Origin: Juglans regia
Lineage: Eukaryota > Streptophyta > Magnoliopsida > Fagales > Juglandaceae
Direction of reading: 5' to 3'
Length of the DNA: 64,000 nt
Assembly: GCF_001411555.2 (NCBI RefSeq)
Contig: NC_049907.1
Location: 39,547,482-39,611,481, forward strand
Shown: in pieces, positions 23,240 to 35,060 of the stretch
Numbering within the stretch: position 1 is the stretch's first letter
How the letters are laid out: each line of letters opens with the position of its first letter
Notes under the pieces: model-generated
Told to the model about the DNA's origin: nothing
The model's input: the letters and a program-made list of their open reading frames with translations, nothing else
Databases searched by the model: none
Made by a program: the position numbers and the translations under genes

Positions 23240-23580
23240 AGGGTCATGCGCTGGACTTACCATGTATTTTTTTTATATATTTTTTTTAATTTATTTTTTA
23301 TATAAATTTTTTTTATATTTTTAAAAAATAAAATAAATTTAAAATATCATTAAAAATTATTTTCTTAATTAAAAAGTGAAAAAAAATATATTAAAAAATA
23401 CTTCCTTAATCACAAAATAGATTATATTTTGTGATTAAGAAAATATTTTTTAATAATATTATAATTTTTATTTATTTTTTTAAATATTTAAAAATATTAA
23501 AAATATCTATATAAAAAAAAATTAAAAAAAAACATATAAAAAAATATTAGAGCTCAGCGAGCCCCATCTAACATTTTCCT

Positions 23581-23585
<5 letters not shown>
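23240..23585. mobile_element. AT-rich foldback/MITE insertion
   Basis: Absent from the PRP1 flank (CACGTTATATATATGTTC is continuous there). Its ends GGGTCATGCGCTGGAC and, in reverse, GGGGCTCGCTGAGCTC are imperfect inverted repeats. The centre is a near-perfect palindrome, CTTAATCACAAAATA facing TATTTTGTGATTAAG (23405-23438). Confidence 0.7.
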
Positions 23586-23617
<32 letters not shown>

Positions 23618-24008
23618 TCTTGTTGTGTAATAACTAATTACTGTCACGCATATATTATCAGCCTGTGTGGAATTTATTATCCGCACTTTCTTCCTCGGAA
23701 GTTATGTTTTTGCATGATCTTTGGCTTTCTTGTATCGTGGTAAAATTTTTTAGTACCATACGAACTACTCATGTTTTACTACCTAAGGGATTTTTTTTTT
23801 TTTTTTTCATTAGGGCTGCTACTCTGTCTCTGCTACTAATCACCGCTAGTTATTTTTTATTTATTTATTATTTATTATTTTCATATTTTTTAATATTTTT
23901 AAAAAATACATCAATACATTTAAAATATTTTTTTATTTAGTATTTTTTAATATTTTTATTTTTTCTTTTCACATTTTTTAATCACTAAATAAAAAAAATA
24001 TTTTTCTT

Positions 24009-24024
24009 ATCAAGGGATACATTT
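24009..24024. repeat. LINE target-site duplication, left
   Basis: ATCAAGGGATACATTT, 16 bp, repeated at 28252-28267. Confidence 0.93.
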
Positions 24025-27000
24025 TTTTTTTGAATAAACATCATTTCTTCATTCAGTTAAAACATGTGTTGGATACAAGGAGGTATTCCCTCCATTGAAA
24101 TGCTCTCCTCAGAGAGTTTTAGTGCATCCTTAGCTAGACAATGGGCAATACAATTGGACTGTCTTGATATGAAAAACACAGATCCGAGAGACAAACTTTT
24201 TAGTTCATCTTTGACCTCTTGTATGATCAAACCTGTTGAGCTCCAGTCTAAAGTTTCGCTGGTGAGATCCTTAACCACACTCAGTGCATCCCCTTCCAGG
24301 ATTAGCTTTGAAATTCCAATGTGTTTACATAGCAGTACTGCTCTAAGAGCTGCCACAGATTTAGCAAGTTTGGGATCGGGAATTAGTTTTCTTGGAGCTC
24401 TTAGAGTTGCTATTACTCTGCCCTCCCAATTCCTGACTATCACTCCTATCCCCACTTTGCTGTTAGCTCGATCTACAGATGCATCCCAATTGGCCTTATA
24501 AACATTCATAGGGGGAAGTCTCCAGGTGTTTGTGTCAAGTGGACTGCTGTGAACTCCCGTAGGCTTGCTATCAGTTGCCTCCTTAAACTCCTTAAGAAGA
24601 ATTGAAGCAGACAGAATTACTCTTGAGGGATCCTCATATTTTTCTTCAAAAACAAACGTGTTCCTTCTCTTCCACACCTTATAAGTTGTACATGCCAGCT
24701 CTTCTGCATCTTCTTCTTCACAATTTGATAAGACATACTCCACTACTTCTTTAAAAGATGTAAAGCTGACCTTCATTTTTTGCAGCCTCCTCGAACAAGC
24801 TGCCCAAACATCTTGCACTGATGGACACGACCATAGAGCATGCAGAATAGATTCTGACTCCATCTTGCATACTGGGCAAACCGAGTCATTCTTGATCTTC
24901 CTCTTGCTGAGATTTAAGTTTGTGGGTAAAGAGTCATGAGCAGCCCTCCATAAAAATGTTCTAACAGCACTCGGGATTTGAAGCTTCCATATTTTTGGCC
25001 ATATCTCCTTTCTGTTTGTATGAGCAGAAGATTGACTTGCTGCATTTTGTGACATTGAACTCAGTAGGTGGTAAGCACTCTTGACCGTATAAATACCATC
25101 TTTATTACATCTCCAAATTAGCTTGTCTGGACTGCCACTGCTGCTGATGGGGATTTTGCAAATATTGTTGATGTCTTCCTCGATGAATATGCTTTCCAGT
25201 ACTTCCTGGTTCCAAGATTTGGTTTGATCTTCAATTAAATTGCTAACCTGCCAGTGAACAATACTATGATTTGGGGGGGTCTGCACTTTGAAGGTGTGTG
25301 GTTGTGGAACCTATTTGTCTTTCCATATGTTGACTGCTTCCCCATTCCCAATCCTCCATATCAGTCCTGCCTCCAGAACCGTTCTTGCCTCCATAAAACT
25401 TCTCCAAAGGAATGATGCATTGCTGCCTATTTTAGCATGAAGGAAATCTGATCTAAAATGATATTTGGCCTTCAACACCTTTGCAACTAAAGATTGGGGT
25501 TGTTGAATTAACCTCCAACCCTGCTTTCCAAGTAGAGCTAGGTTGAAATGCTCAAATTCTCTATACCCGAGCCCTCCTCCTACCTTACTCTTTCCCAGTA
25601 ATTTCCATGGAAGCCACTGTGTCTTAGTTTTATTGCCTCTGCTACCCCACCAAAATTGCTGCATAAGTCTATTGATAGCATTGAGTATGGTTCTAGGGAG
25701 CTTAAAAATGCTCATGCAATAAGTGGGAATGGCTTGAACCACTGATTTTAGTAGCATTTCTTTGCCTGCAAATGAGATGAACTTCACCTTCCAGTTCTGT
25801 ATCCGATTCCTTATGGATTCCAAAATAGGTCTAAATGAGGCAAGTTTATTTTTACCCACATAAGATGGCAAACCAAGATACTTTTCAAATACTTTTGCTT
25901 CAGCCATCTTAGAGGTCGTGAGAATGACCTGTCTTGCCTCAGCTGGAGTGTTCTTGCTGAAAAAGATAGCTGACTTCTCGAGGTTTAGCCTTTGACCTGA
26001 GGCTTCCTCAAAAGACTTTAGGATGTTGGATAGTCTACTCCACTCAAGAACATTGGCTTTACAAAAGAGTAAACTGTCGTCTGCAAAAAAGAGGTGATTA
26101 ATCAACAAAGAACTTCTAGCAAAAGGAAATCCTGATATATAACCTTTCCTCTCAGCTGTGTCCAATAAAGCACCAAGGACTTCAGTACACAAGATGAAAA
26201 GGTAAGGGGAAAGAGGATCCCCTTGCCTTAAACCCCTGGCTGGAAGGAAAGACTGTTGAGGGACCCCATTGAATAATAATGAGTACTTGACAGAAGAAAC
26301 ACATTGCATTATCAAATCTGTCCACCCCTTCTCAAAACCTAGCTTTAACAACACTGCTTCCAAGAAAGGCCATTCTAATCTGTCGTAGGCTTTACTCATG
26401 TCTAACTTCAAAGCCATGTATCCCTCCTTCTTGTTCCTCATTCTATGTTTCATCGAGTGCATTGTTTCATAAGCAACTATAATATTATCAGAGATTAACC
26501 TCCCTGGGACAAACGCACTTTGTGAGGGGGATATCAGTTTGGAGAGGTAAGGCTTGATTCTATTAGCTAGAACTTTGGAGAACACTTTGTACACCACATT
26601 GCAAAGGCTTATTGGTCTGTAATTAGAGACAATAGAGGGCCTTTTCTTCTTTGGTATTAGGACAATGAAGGTGTTATTGATCTCTTGTAGACCTTTTTTG
26701 GAAATAAACAGTTCCTTTATTGCCTCCACCACACCTGTTCCTACTATCTCCCAATGATCCTGAAAAAAACCCAGCAGAGAAGCCATCAGGCCCTGGCGAA
26801 CTCTGAGGGTCCATTTCAAATAAGGCTTCTTTTACCTCTTCAGCAGTGCAGATCTTTTGTAATTGGTAGTTCATCTCAGGGGTAATTACAGGGTCTAGGT
26901 CCACCAAAACTTCCATGATGCCCATCGGGTTTGAGGATTCAAAATGCTGCTGGTAGTGTCTTTGAAAAGTTTCACTGACTTCGGCAATGTTGCTAACAAT

Positions 27001-28251
27001 CTCACCTCTTCCATTGGAAATCTGTCTGATAATGTTGCTCTTTTTCCTTTGAGTTGCACACTTGTGAAAATAGCTTGTATTTTTATCCCCCTCCTTGAGC
27101 CAAAGCTGTTTTGCTCTCTGTCTCCACTTAACTTCCTCATCAGCTAACACTTGATTAATTTCCCCTCTAAGATCCTTTATGGTTTCATTAAAGTCTCCTT
27201 GATTTATTCTCTGCAACTCTTGAACCATTTCACTCTTCTGTCTAATAATTAATCTTTGTGAGCTATTAAGGACTTTTGACCAGCTATTCAAAGCATGCTT
27301 GCATCTGGCTAATCCATATTGAATTTTCCTCAATGGATGTTCCTCTCTACTTGCGGCCTGCCATGAACTCTTGACTATATCTTTACATTCTGGTTTTGAG
27401 GACCAAAAGGCTTCATACCTGAATAACCTGGGCTTTCTACTCAGCTCATCTTCCTCATTATCACAGGTAATCAACAAAGGCGCATGGTCAGAATTTAAGG
27501 CAGATAAAACTGAGACCTCTGTGTTTCTGAACTGTAAAGGCCAGTATCCATTCCCCATAGCTCTATCCAATCTCTCTTTGGTAAAACCTCTCCCTTCCCT
27601 ATTGTTACTCCAGGTATACTTTGATCCTGAGAATCCAAGATCACTTAGTTCACAGTCATCTAGAGCTAACTTGAACCTTTCCATCTGATAGAATGATCTG
27701 GTAACTAGACCACACTTCTCCTCATTACTCAATATTTCATTAAAATCTCCCATACACAGCCATGCCATTGAGTGATCGGGTTTGAGCTGTCTTAGGAGGT
27801 TCCAACTTTCTTTCCTCCTTTCAGTAGCAGGGTTTCCATAGAATCCAGAAATTCTCCAGGGTTGTCCCCCCAACTCAGGTGTAATTGTCAAAGAAATATG
27901 ATTATGAGAGTAATTGAGTAATTGAGCATTTACCTCAGACTTCCACAGCATTGCAAGTCCTCCACTCTTCCCTATGCTGTCGACTACAAAACTCTGCTCC
28001 AATCCTAATTTGTTCCTCACTTTCTCCACTTTATTCCTGTTTATCTTTGTTTCAGACAGAAAGACAACTGATGGGGCTCATTCCTTCACCAAAAAGTGAA
28101 GCTCATGAACTGTCCGAGGGTTCCCAAGCCCTCGGCAGTTCCAGCATAATAGTTTCATGATGATTGGCAGTGCTGCATAGCAGCCACTGCCTGGGATTCA
28201 CAATCTCCTTCTTTCTCGACATAGTTTTGTTTATTTCTTTTGGCTTCCACC
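24025..28251 (-). mobile_element. L1-type LINE, near full length
   Basis: A 4.2-kb minus-strand insertion bounded by a perfect 16-bp target duplication, with the poly(A) (plus-strand T run at 24022-24031) at the left end. It contains one long ORF2. No separate ORF1 with zinc knuckle was found, so the 5' end is probably truncated or the element lacks it. Confidence 0.93.
24057..28158 (-). pseudogene. LINE ORF2: endonuclease, reverse transcriptase, RNase H
   Basis: Begins MKLLCWNCRGLGNP at 28158. The AP-type endonuclease includes FLSETKINRNK, MGDFNEILSNEEKCG and SDHAPLLITC. Reverse transcriptase includes FIVLIPKKKRPSIVSNYRPI, DMSKAYDRLEWPFLEAVLLK, GLRQGDPLSPYLFILC and FADDSLLFCKAN, so the FADD catalytic motif is intact. 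A zf-RVT segment (KIWKLQIPSAVRTFLWRAAH) and a C-terminal RNase H (KANWDASVD, LILEGDALSVV, FISRQSNCIAHCLAKDAL) follow. Only three lesions are visible: TGA at 28078-28080, a one-base shift in the T/A run near 26765 and TAG at 25311-25313. It inserted recently relative to most repeats here. Confidence 0.93.
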
Positions 28252-28267
28252 ATCAAGGGATACATTT
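28252..28267. repeat. LINE target-site duplication, right
   Basis: Second copy of the 16-bp sequence found at 24009-24024. Confidence 0.93.
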
Positions 28268-28342
28268 GAACGGTACAACTGAGGTAAATAACTTTTTCAT
28301 TTCTCTATTAGAGCTCGTGGGTCAAATTAAGCTTCAACATTA

Positions 28343-28348
<6 letters not shown>

Positions 28349-28389
<41 letters not shown>
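28349..28389. repeat. (AT)n microsatellite
   Basis: Uninterrupted AT dinucleotide run. Confidence 0.95.
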
Positions 28390-28390
<1 letters not shown>

Positions 28391-28789
28391 CTTGATAAAA
28401 TGCTTATATGGTATATTTTAATTTAAAAGATAAATTTTAAAATTTAAATTTTATTAAACAAATCTTACTATTGAATGATATGAATGATGTAGTTTATACA
28501 CCATCTTTAGAATTAAATAATTTACATATATATATATATGGGCAGATCAAATCAATGTATTGAAAATAATACTATTATCCATTAGTCTTAACAAAATATA
28601 AATAATATATATAAAATAATTATTCCAATATATTTGAAATTTCAACTCAATGACTTGTCACAATGGAATCCCATATTCCTAATTCATATATAAAAATTAT
28701 TATATCATTAAATTTTAGATAAATTTCACAACAATTTTTCTTTTGATGTATAATAACGTACGTACATTGAACAGTCGGTCAAAAGAGCA

Positions 28790-29000
28790 ATGCTACACAA
28801 CTTTCCCAACCTCCACACATCACCTTTTTTTTAAATCTTTATATTTTTTAATATTTTCTTAAAATTTTTTTTTGAGTTTAATCTTTTTAAAATAATTTTA
28901 TTTTTCTATTCATTATTCATATATTAAAAATTTGATGAAAGAAAAAAATAATAAAATTTAAAAAATATATAGTGTGTGGAGGATGAGAGGTTGTGTAGAT
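28790..29000. mobile_element. MITE-like element with terminal inverted repeats
   Basis: Left arm TGCTACACAACTTTCCCAAC then CTCCACACATCAC; right arm GTGTGTGGAGGATGAGAGG then TTGTGTAG, its imperfect inverse. The core resembles 14538-14708 and 55060-55245. It is non-coding. Confidence 0.7.
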
Positions 29001-29699
29001 TTTTTCCGGCCAAAAACCCATCTATTTTTAGTGAAATATTAAAAGGAAATTCCAAGATTTAAGAGAAAATAATTGATATTCCGTAGTGATCAACAGATTA
29101 AGCATATTTTGAATTTGAAGATAAAACAATCATCAGGATTTCTGGGAGGTATGAAAAGATCGTAGACATTTTACCAAAAACAAATCGTAATTAAAGATAT
29201 TCATCAAGTAGTGAAAAATTAGTTCAGGAAAATTATCTAAGCTAAAAAAATGATGAGCTAGCTGGGGGCCTTCAAACACTTCAAAAGTACTGCTGGGAAT
29301 TTCGCAAAAAAATTTAAAAACAAGTAGATCATGACGGAAAAATGAGAGCCAACAAAATGGGCTTGATCTCATGAGTTCTTAGCCAATAGGCTATCAAAAG
29401 GGTTACCACGAAGACGATTTGTCTGGAAATCCATTGATAGCTAGGGTTGTTTATTATTTTGATAGGCTCGTTGGTCGAGTGAAATCTTACAGCAGTACTG
29501 GGGAGAGAGAGATCATGCACTGGATCTAGCTGGACCGAGGTCATGATTAGTAGAGATTTCTACTTTCCCTAACCAGAGCGTTAGTAGTGACGGCCAAACT
29601 ATTCTTTAGCTAAAATTTAATCTGAGAATTCACTTTTTTTAATTTAATTACTTACTTTTCAACAATATCAAATATAAATATTAAAATATAAAATAAGTA

Positions 29700-29925
29700 A
29701 TAAGATCTATCTATTCTCATCAGTTTAAATTTTTGAGATAAATCGTAATTTCATATAGTATCAGAATAGAGATCCTGAGTTCGAATTCTGACTTTACACT
29801 CTATCATATTTAATTAAATATTTTACGTATTGGGCTACTCATTCATAAGGGGAAGTCTGACCCACACATGAGAGAGAGTGTTATGATATAAAATAAAAAA
29901 TAAAATATATCTCTTCCCATCAGCT
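29700..29925 (+). mobile_element. SINE-like insertion with tRNA-type boxes
   Basis: Present in copy B only. It contains ATAGTATCAGAATAGAGATC and GAGTTCGAATTCTGAC, resembling Pol III A and B boxes (B-box consensus GGTTCGAANCC). It is followed by AT-rich DNA. Flanks ATCTATTCTCATCAG and ATCTCTTCCCATCAG are a possible imperfect target duplication. Confidence 0.45.
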
Positions 29926-31033
29926 TACCAAAACAACAAATTCTTTAAATATATCACTATTCCATTAAAATATCTATTTTGACTTTTTCATTAATTTTAA
30001 TTCTAATGATAATTGGAATATTTGTTCCTTATTAAAAAAATACACATTAATTTTCTAACGTTTATATTCTCTTGGCAGATATATTTTTCCAATAGTCATA
30101 TTCTTCCAACGAAAATATTTTTTTAACAGCAATATTTCTCTAATGGTTATATTCTTTCACTATGAAAAATAATATTTTTTCAACAATTTTATTCACTTCA
30201 ACTTAAGTTTCTTTGCAAAATCAACAACATGAAAAACCAACAACAGAAAATAAAAAATTATAGAAAACCAACAACCAGCAAAAAACTACAAAACTGAAAA
30301 CCAGCAAAAATCCAAAACAACACGAAGTAGAGGGATGAAAAATCTTCGATGACATGGGCTTATTGGAAGGCATTCGACAGCGGTTTCTATGGCTATCCGA
30401 TGCTTCCAACTAGTTGTGGCGGTGGACAACGACAGAATGTAGAACTGAAGATGTATTTTGCTAGAACTTGTGTGAAATGGAGATTGTGAAATGGAGATGT
30501 GTATTTTACCAAATCCTAGCTGCAAAATTTAATTGAGGGGAAAGAATATTTAATGTGAAAAAAATATATTGCCAACAATTTTAGCTGACTACATTTGACC
30601 AATAAAAAATTCTAATGTTAAATTTACAGTAGATTTTGAAAATTTAGAACTGCTACATACAATCGGTGTGTGCAACCGGCTGATTGCCGCGTCAGCATTT
30701 GTAAAAAAAAAAAAGAGCGTGCCAACCCAATGCATTTCATTTTCCTTAAACTCATTTTCCAAACATTCAAAACAAAACAAAAATAATTCCAAAACAGAGA
30801 AAGTAAGCAAGCAAATATTTCATTTCAAAAGCACAAATCTCGTTCATTCGATCTGACAAAACGCTTTCTCTACTAAGACGCTTTCTTACTTCTCTACGGG
30901 GAGATCAGGATTTAGAAAGGCTTTGAAAAGCTTGCGCTTTAGCTTGAATTTCGCTGCCATCTTATGGCTTTGGTGGATTTCATCCGTTTTAAGCACAGTC
31001 CATTCGGTCTTCTTTAGCTCTGGTGGGTATTTC

Positions 31034-31035
<2 letters not shown>

Positions 31036-31090
<55 letters not shown>
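31036..31090. repeat. (GA)n microsatellite
   Basis: Perfect GA run of about 27 units inside segmental copy B; not present in copy A. Confidence 0.95.
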
Positions 31091-31092
<2 letters not shown>

Positions 31093-31740
31093 TTCATGAG
31101 TATTCCTTTTCGTTAAGTCTCCTTTTTTTTTTAATTCTTTTTCTTTCTCTCACTCATTTCCTTTTTGTGAACTTTATTTGGAGTAGAATGAAACTCATCG
31201 TTTTATTTAATGACGTGGAGATTCTCCACCGATTGTACAGGCCGGTTGCAAGAAGCATTTTTGTTGAAAATTTGACGGGTGTATTTTGAACTAGTTAGCT
31301 AAACTTTATTCACTACAATTGGTCCATGGAGAAACACTTGTCAAAGCATATTGCCCCCATACAAGGAAAGAAGTCTAAGGTGGAAAGTATGTTGCATGGA
31401 GTGGTGGCGAGTGAGATTCATGAGAACTTAAAGCAGTACCTAATGTGGCACAACCGTCGATGAGTGTGGTCGGGTACGTGGGTGGGAGTAGAGTGTAGCA
31501 GGGCATGGGCCTGGATGGGGTTCCTCAAATAGGACTCACAGCTAAAAAGTGGCTGGAGACTGGAGAAGGAGCTAAGTAGCCAAGTGAGAGAGGCTCTATG
31601 GGAAAAGAGAGTCGAGAGAGAAAGGGGGAGGCTGACCCTTATCGATCCATATGTATGTTGAGTGCTTATACAAAAATTAGCAAATATCACATTCTAAATC
31701 AGCGTCATATTTGAGATTTGGTCAAAACAAGTAACTAGAT

Positions 31741-32410
31741 TGTTAATCTCGTGTTTTGTACGCCTTTGGGTCAGGCTTTGACAACTCAAGTATTCGAAAA
31801 TGGGCCTACAAAAGACAAAGAGAGAAGACAATTAGATGAGGGCAGCCTTGGGGCCAGGGAGTCTCCGATACTAAAGTTAGTAAATGTTTTTGGAAGTTTG
31901 TAAATTAGTAAATGAGTTTAGGGATTAGAGATAGTTTTGTCTTACCTGAAACTTGTTATTTATACCCAAAGTCTAGGGGGACAGATTGTGTTTGCCCCCA
32001 TGGAGTCCGCGTCTTTCGTACTGTTTCCTATGTCAGAGGCTTTTAATGTGGTGTGGCTCTTTGACGATGTCATTAATGTGGCGTGTAACTCGGGTAATGA
32101 TGTCATTAATGCAGCATGTTTTTCCGATTTCCTTCTCCCAGATAGTATTCTTGGTGGTCCGTTGATATCTTTCCTATCAGAAGATCGAGGGTTCCCCTCA
32201 CATCACGCCTACTATGCAGACGAGCACTAGAGAGTTGGGCACTACTCGAGGGGCCTTCAGATCAACAAGTCTCATCCCCTGTAGCACACTCCCTCCTACA
32301 GGTTACGTCAAGAAGATCCTATCCATGGACCGGGCTGGAGACTTTGTTCGTTCTGGTCTGGTTTTTACTCTTAATTCCCTTAGGTCTAAAGGGAGGAAAA
32401 TCCCCTTACA
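31741..32410 (-). mobile_element. Candidate solo LTR, Gypsy type, minus strand
   Basis: On the minus strand it begins TGTAAGGGGATTTTCC and ends ACACGAGATTAACA, much like the 3' end of the LTR at 34-798 (ACACGACATCAACA). A minus-strand GGGTATAAATAAC promoter lies near 31965. Three ATTAATGYRGC-type motifs match the repeated motif of the first LTR. Flanks tagat and tacat differ at one base, so the target duplication is plausible. No internal domains are adjacent. Confidence 0.55.
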
Positions 32411-35019
32411 TACATAATGCCTATAGTACTCTATATATTGGGATACAACTCATGATGGAGGTGTTAAAATTAAACAAGTGACTGAAAACAAAGAGAAACC
32501 ATGTACAAATTAATAAGAAGCATTAATTGTGGGTATAATTGGTGGGTTAAAGTTTAACATATATATATATATATATATATATACATATGAAAGTTAGTTA
32601 CTTAGTGACACATTCGAAATTTGACAAGATATTATACTATTTCTTCAAAGTTGGAAACCAATTATATATGTTTGCTCTTTGTTACTTGATCATGACTGGA
32701 ATATGCTTTGTGAATATTTCTGTTAAGTGCATTGTTGAATCAGTACCGATTATATGGCGTCCCTTTTAATCTACTTTTCTTAAAGATGTGATTATTTTTT
32801 TATTAAAAAATTTTACTCATTATCTTTGCACTACCCATCTATTTTTTATTTATTTATTTATTTATTTTTTATCAGGTGTGTGGTACAAGAGTAATGAGCA
32901 AACGAAGTCTTATTTATTTGTTTTCAGCACTTCTAGTACTCAATCAAGTACTGCTTTGCCCTTCGGTTCCAGTACAGGCCAGGCTTGGGCTCCCAGTACT
33001 TTGTATGGCCATCGGAAGAAGTTTGGGTCTTCTTTCCTTGGACTAAGGTTTAATTTAAATATTAGCTAGAAAACCAAAGGGATCGGTATAGTACTCTAGT
33101 TTAGGATTTTTCTCAAACCACTGAACCAGTAACGTCAGTACTGAACAAATCTAGCATTTGTTTAATATGTGTAGAAAGTATTACAAACTTTGAAAAAATC
33201 GCACTAGCTACTTTCATAATTTTCTATGGTCTACCCACATGAATTTAATACAATAAATGTTTCGTATCAAAACGATTGAATCATATCCAAATAATATAAT
33301 CGAAGGCCTAATCAATGGTCCAAATGAGGTTAATTAATAATATTGATCCAAACTGATCATGACAACCCAAAATGATTATGAAGTTAATTTAATTTTAAAG
33401 TCTTATTTTTAAAGCTTATAAAGTTTTGGGTAGCCATAAAATGAATAAATTAAGTTTATAAAGTTTTAATTTTAAAGTACTGATCTTATAACCTATCCAG
33501 TTTGGTATCTAGCCATGAAACCAACTATATATATACCTTCATATATCATTCTCGACTCGACAAACCTTAATTTTCATATATATAAAAATAAGCAGATACA
33601 CATGTTTATGTGATCCTTAATTTGAAGGATCAAGTCACAGCAGATATGCTTTCAGAACCGCACTTTGTTCGGATTTTTTTTTCGCACTTCGCAAAAATTG
33701 AACTTAATTTAACGTTAATTTGGATGCAGTAGTAAGACGTCTCAATATTAGCCTGAACTAATAAAGGGATCGATCGAGCTTTATGATCTTCTTCAAATCC
33801 GGTCCTATCGGATGCTATTGCAAGTCAATCGGCCTATAAGGTCGATTGATCCAAAGCAATCCATTTATCTTTTAATTTTCTGAGCCTTTAGTCTAAAGCA
33901 GATGGAAAAGGAAGGCTGCTGGGAATAAATTAAGGTAGTCATCATTCTCATCATCACAAATCATATTTTATTATTTTATTATTCTTAAATTAATTAAATT
34001 AATTAAAATTTTCTATTCATTATTCAAATATTACACGTTTAATAAAAAAATTTAAAAAAAATGATGTGGTCTGTGACGTTTAGACAGAAAATGAATAGAA
34101 TTTTTTATAAGATTCTCAGAATCCGTACAATGTGACAATTAATATGATAGAGAAGGAAGATAAATTGTCTCCTCTAATTACCTAGCTATAAAGCTAGCTA
34201 GCTAGCGATCGCGTCATGATATGATGCATATGAAACAAGGGAATTTAGAAGATGCATGTAAATATTGGAAATCATAGTCACGATTGAATTGACATCTCAG
34301 AACATAGATATTCTTTGATAATAAAAATAAAACTCGGCACTAGTTAGTGGCATGCAACTCATCACTATTCTGATTTGCTGTTCTGCCACATGTTTCGTAA
34401 GAAAATATTATATATTATGGTATATCTGGGCAATGATTAACCTTATCACGTTGATTTTTTTGCAGTCTCATCCGTTAATAAAATTAAGAATGAGATAAAG
34501 AAGTTACAGAACAAACTGTTAAGAGAGTAGAGAACTTGAAAATGCGAGAGCTAATTTAAAGCTGTAATTCGATAAAAGTTGAATGGTAATATGGTGAATA
34601 AAATTTTTCATATAAAATTGTAGTTGGTGAGATTGTATTGCCTAAAAATCTTGTTTCTCTTTAAAAAAAAATCTAATCAAATTTCACGTCTAAATATTTC
34701 ATGTATTTTTTCTCTTTTTGAAGAAAGAGGGATGATTATCAAGACTAACTATAAAGGTCGCAATCCTGGATTCGTGGGTGCATGGGAAATGAAGAAGGTG
34801 CCGTCGCAAACATAACTTCCAGTGTTCTAAACCAGAAAGCAAGCCACGTTCAGTGGTTGATCACTGAGCCGACATGCGTTACAATGAGCTTCATCCACAA
34901 CGCTTCGGAAGAAAAGATCAGCGGCGTCATGTTTGAGATCATACGAAATCTTGATAATCACTAGATTGCCTATTTATAGCCTACTTTCACTTTCCCTCTT
35001 CATTTATTTACTATATATC

Positions 35020-35060
<41 letters not shown>

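Larger units (their letters stand above)
22333..23790 (+). pseudogene. PRP1-like gene remnant, deleted and interrupted
   Basis: The promoter block and TATAAAA (22366-22372) are kept. The sequence then jumps to the last coding part (GCGTGAGCATTACCAACGAC, ACTCCAGCAAAAGATGGTAG) and the 3' flank with ATAAGAGCTGCAAGTACGGG. The signal peptide and all proline repeats are gone. The 3' flank is split at 22524 by a LINE fragment, resumes at 23068, is split again by an AT-rich foldback element (about 23240-23585) and continues to about 23790. Each segment matches PRP1 downstream sequence (3174-3590) in order. Confidence 0.88.
29213..31540. repeat. Segmental duplication copy B
   Basis: Same order as copy A (14278-15601 plus 20590-20760). 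It lacks the Copia element and the small 14538 insertion, but carries its own insertions, including 29700-29925 and extra sequence near 30590-31290. No gene was recognised. Confidence 0.9.

Noticed and set aside
31023..31289. Plus-strand open stretch with Arg-Glu repeats
   Set aside because: Produced by the (GA)n microsatellite; absent from segmental copy A.
34782..34964. Small open stretch (60 codons) with balanced composition
   Set aside because: No recognisable domain, promoter or splice context. Kept only as a coding-like patch in the intergenic entry.
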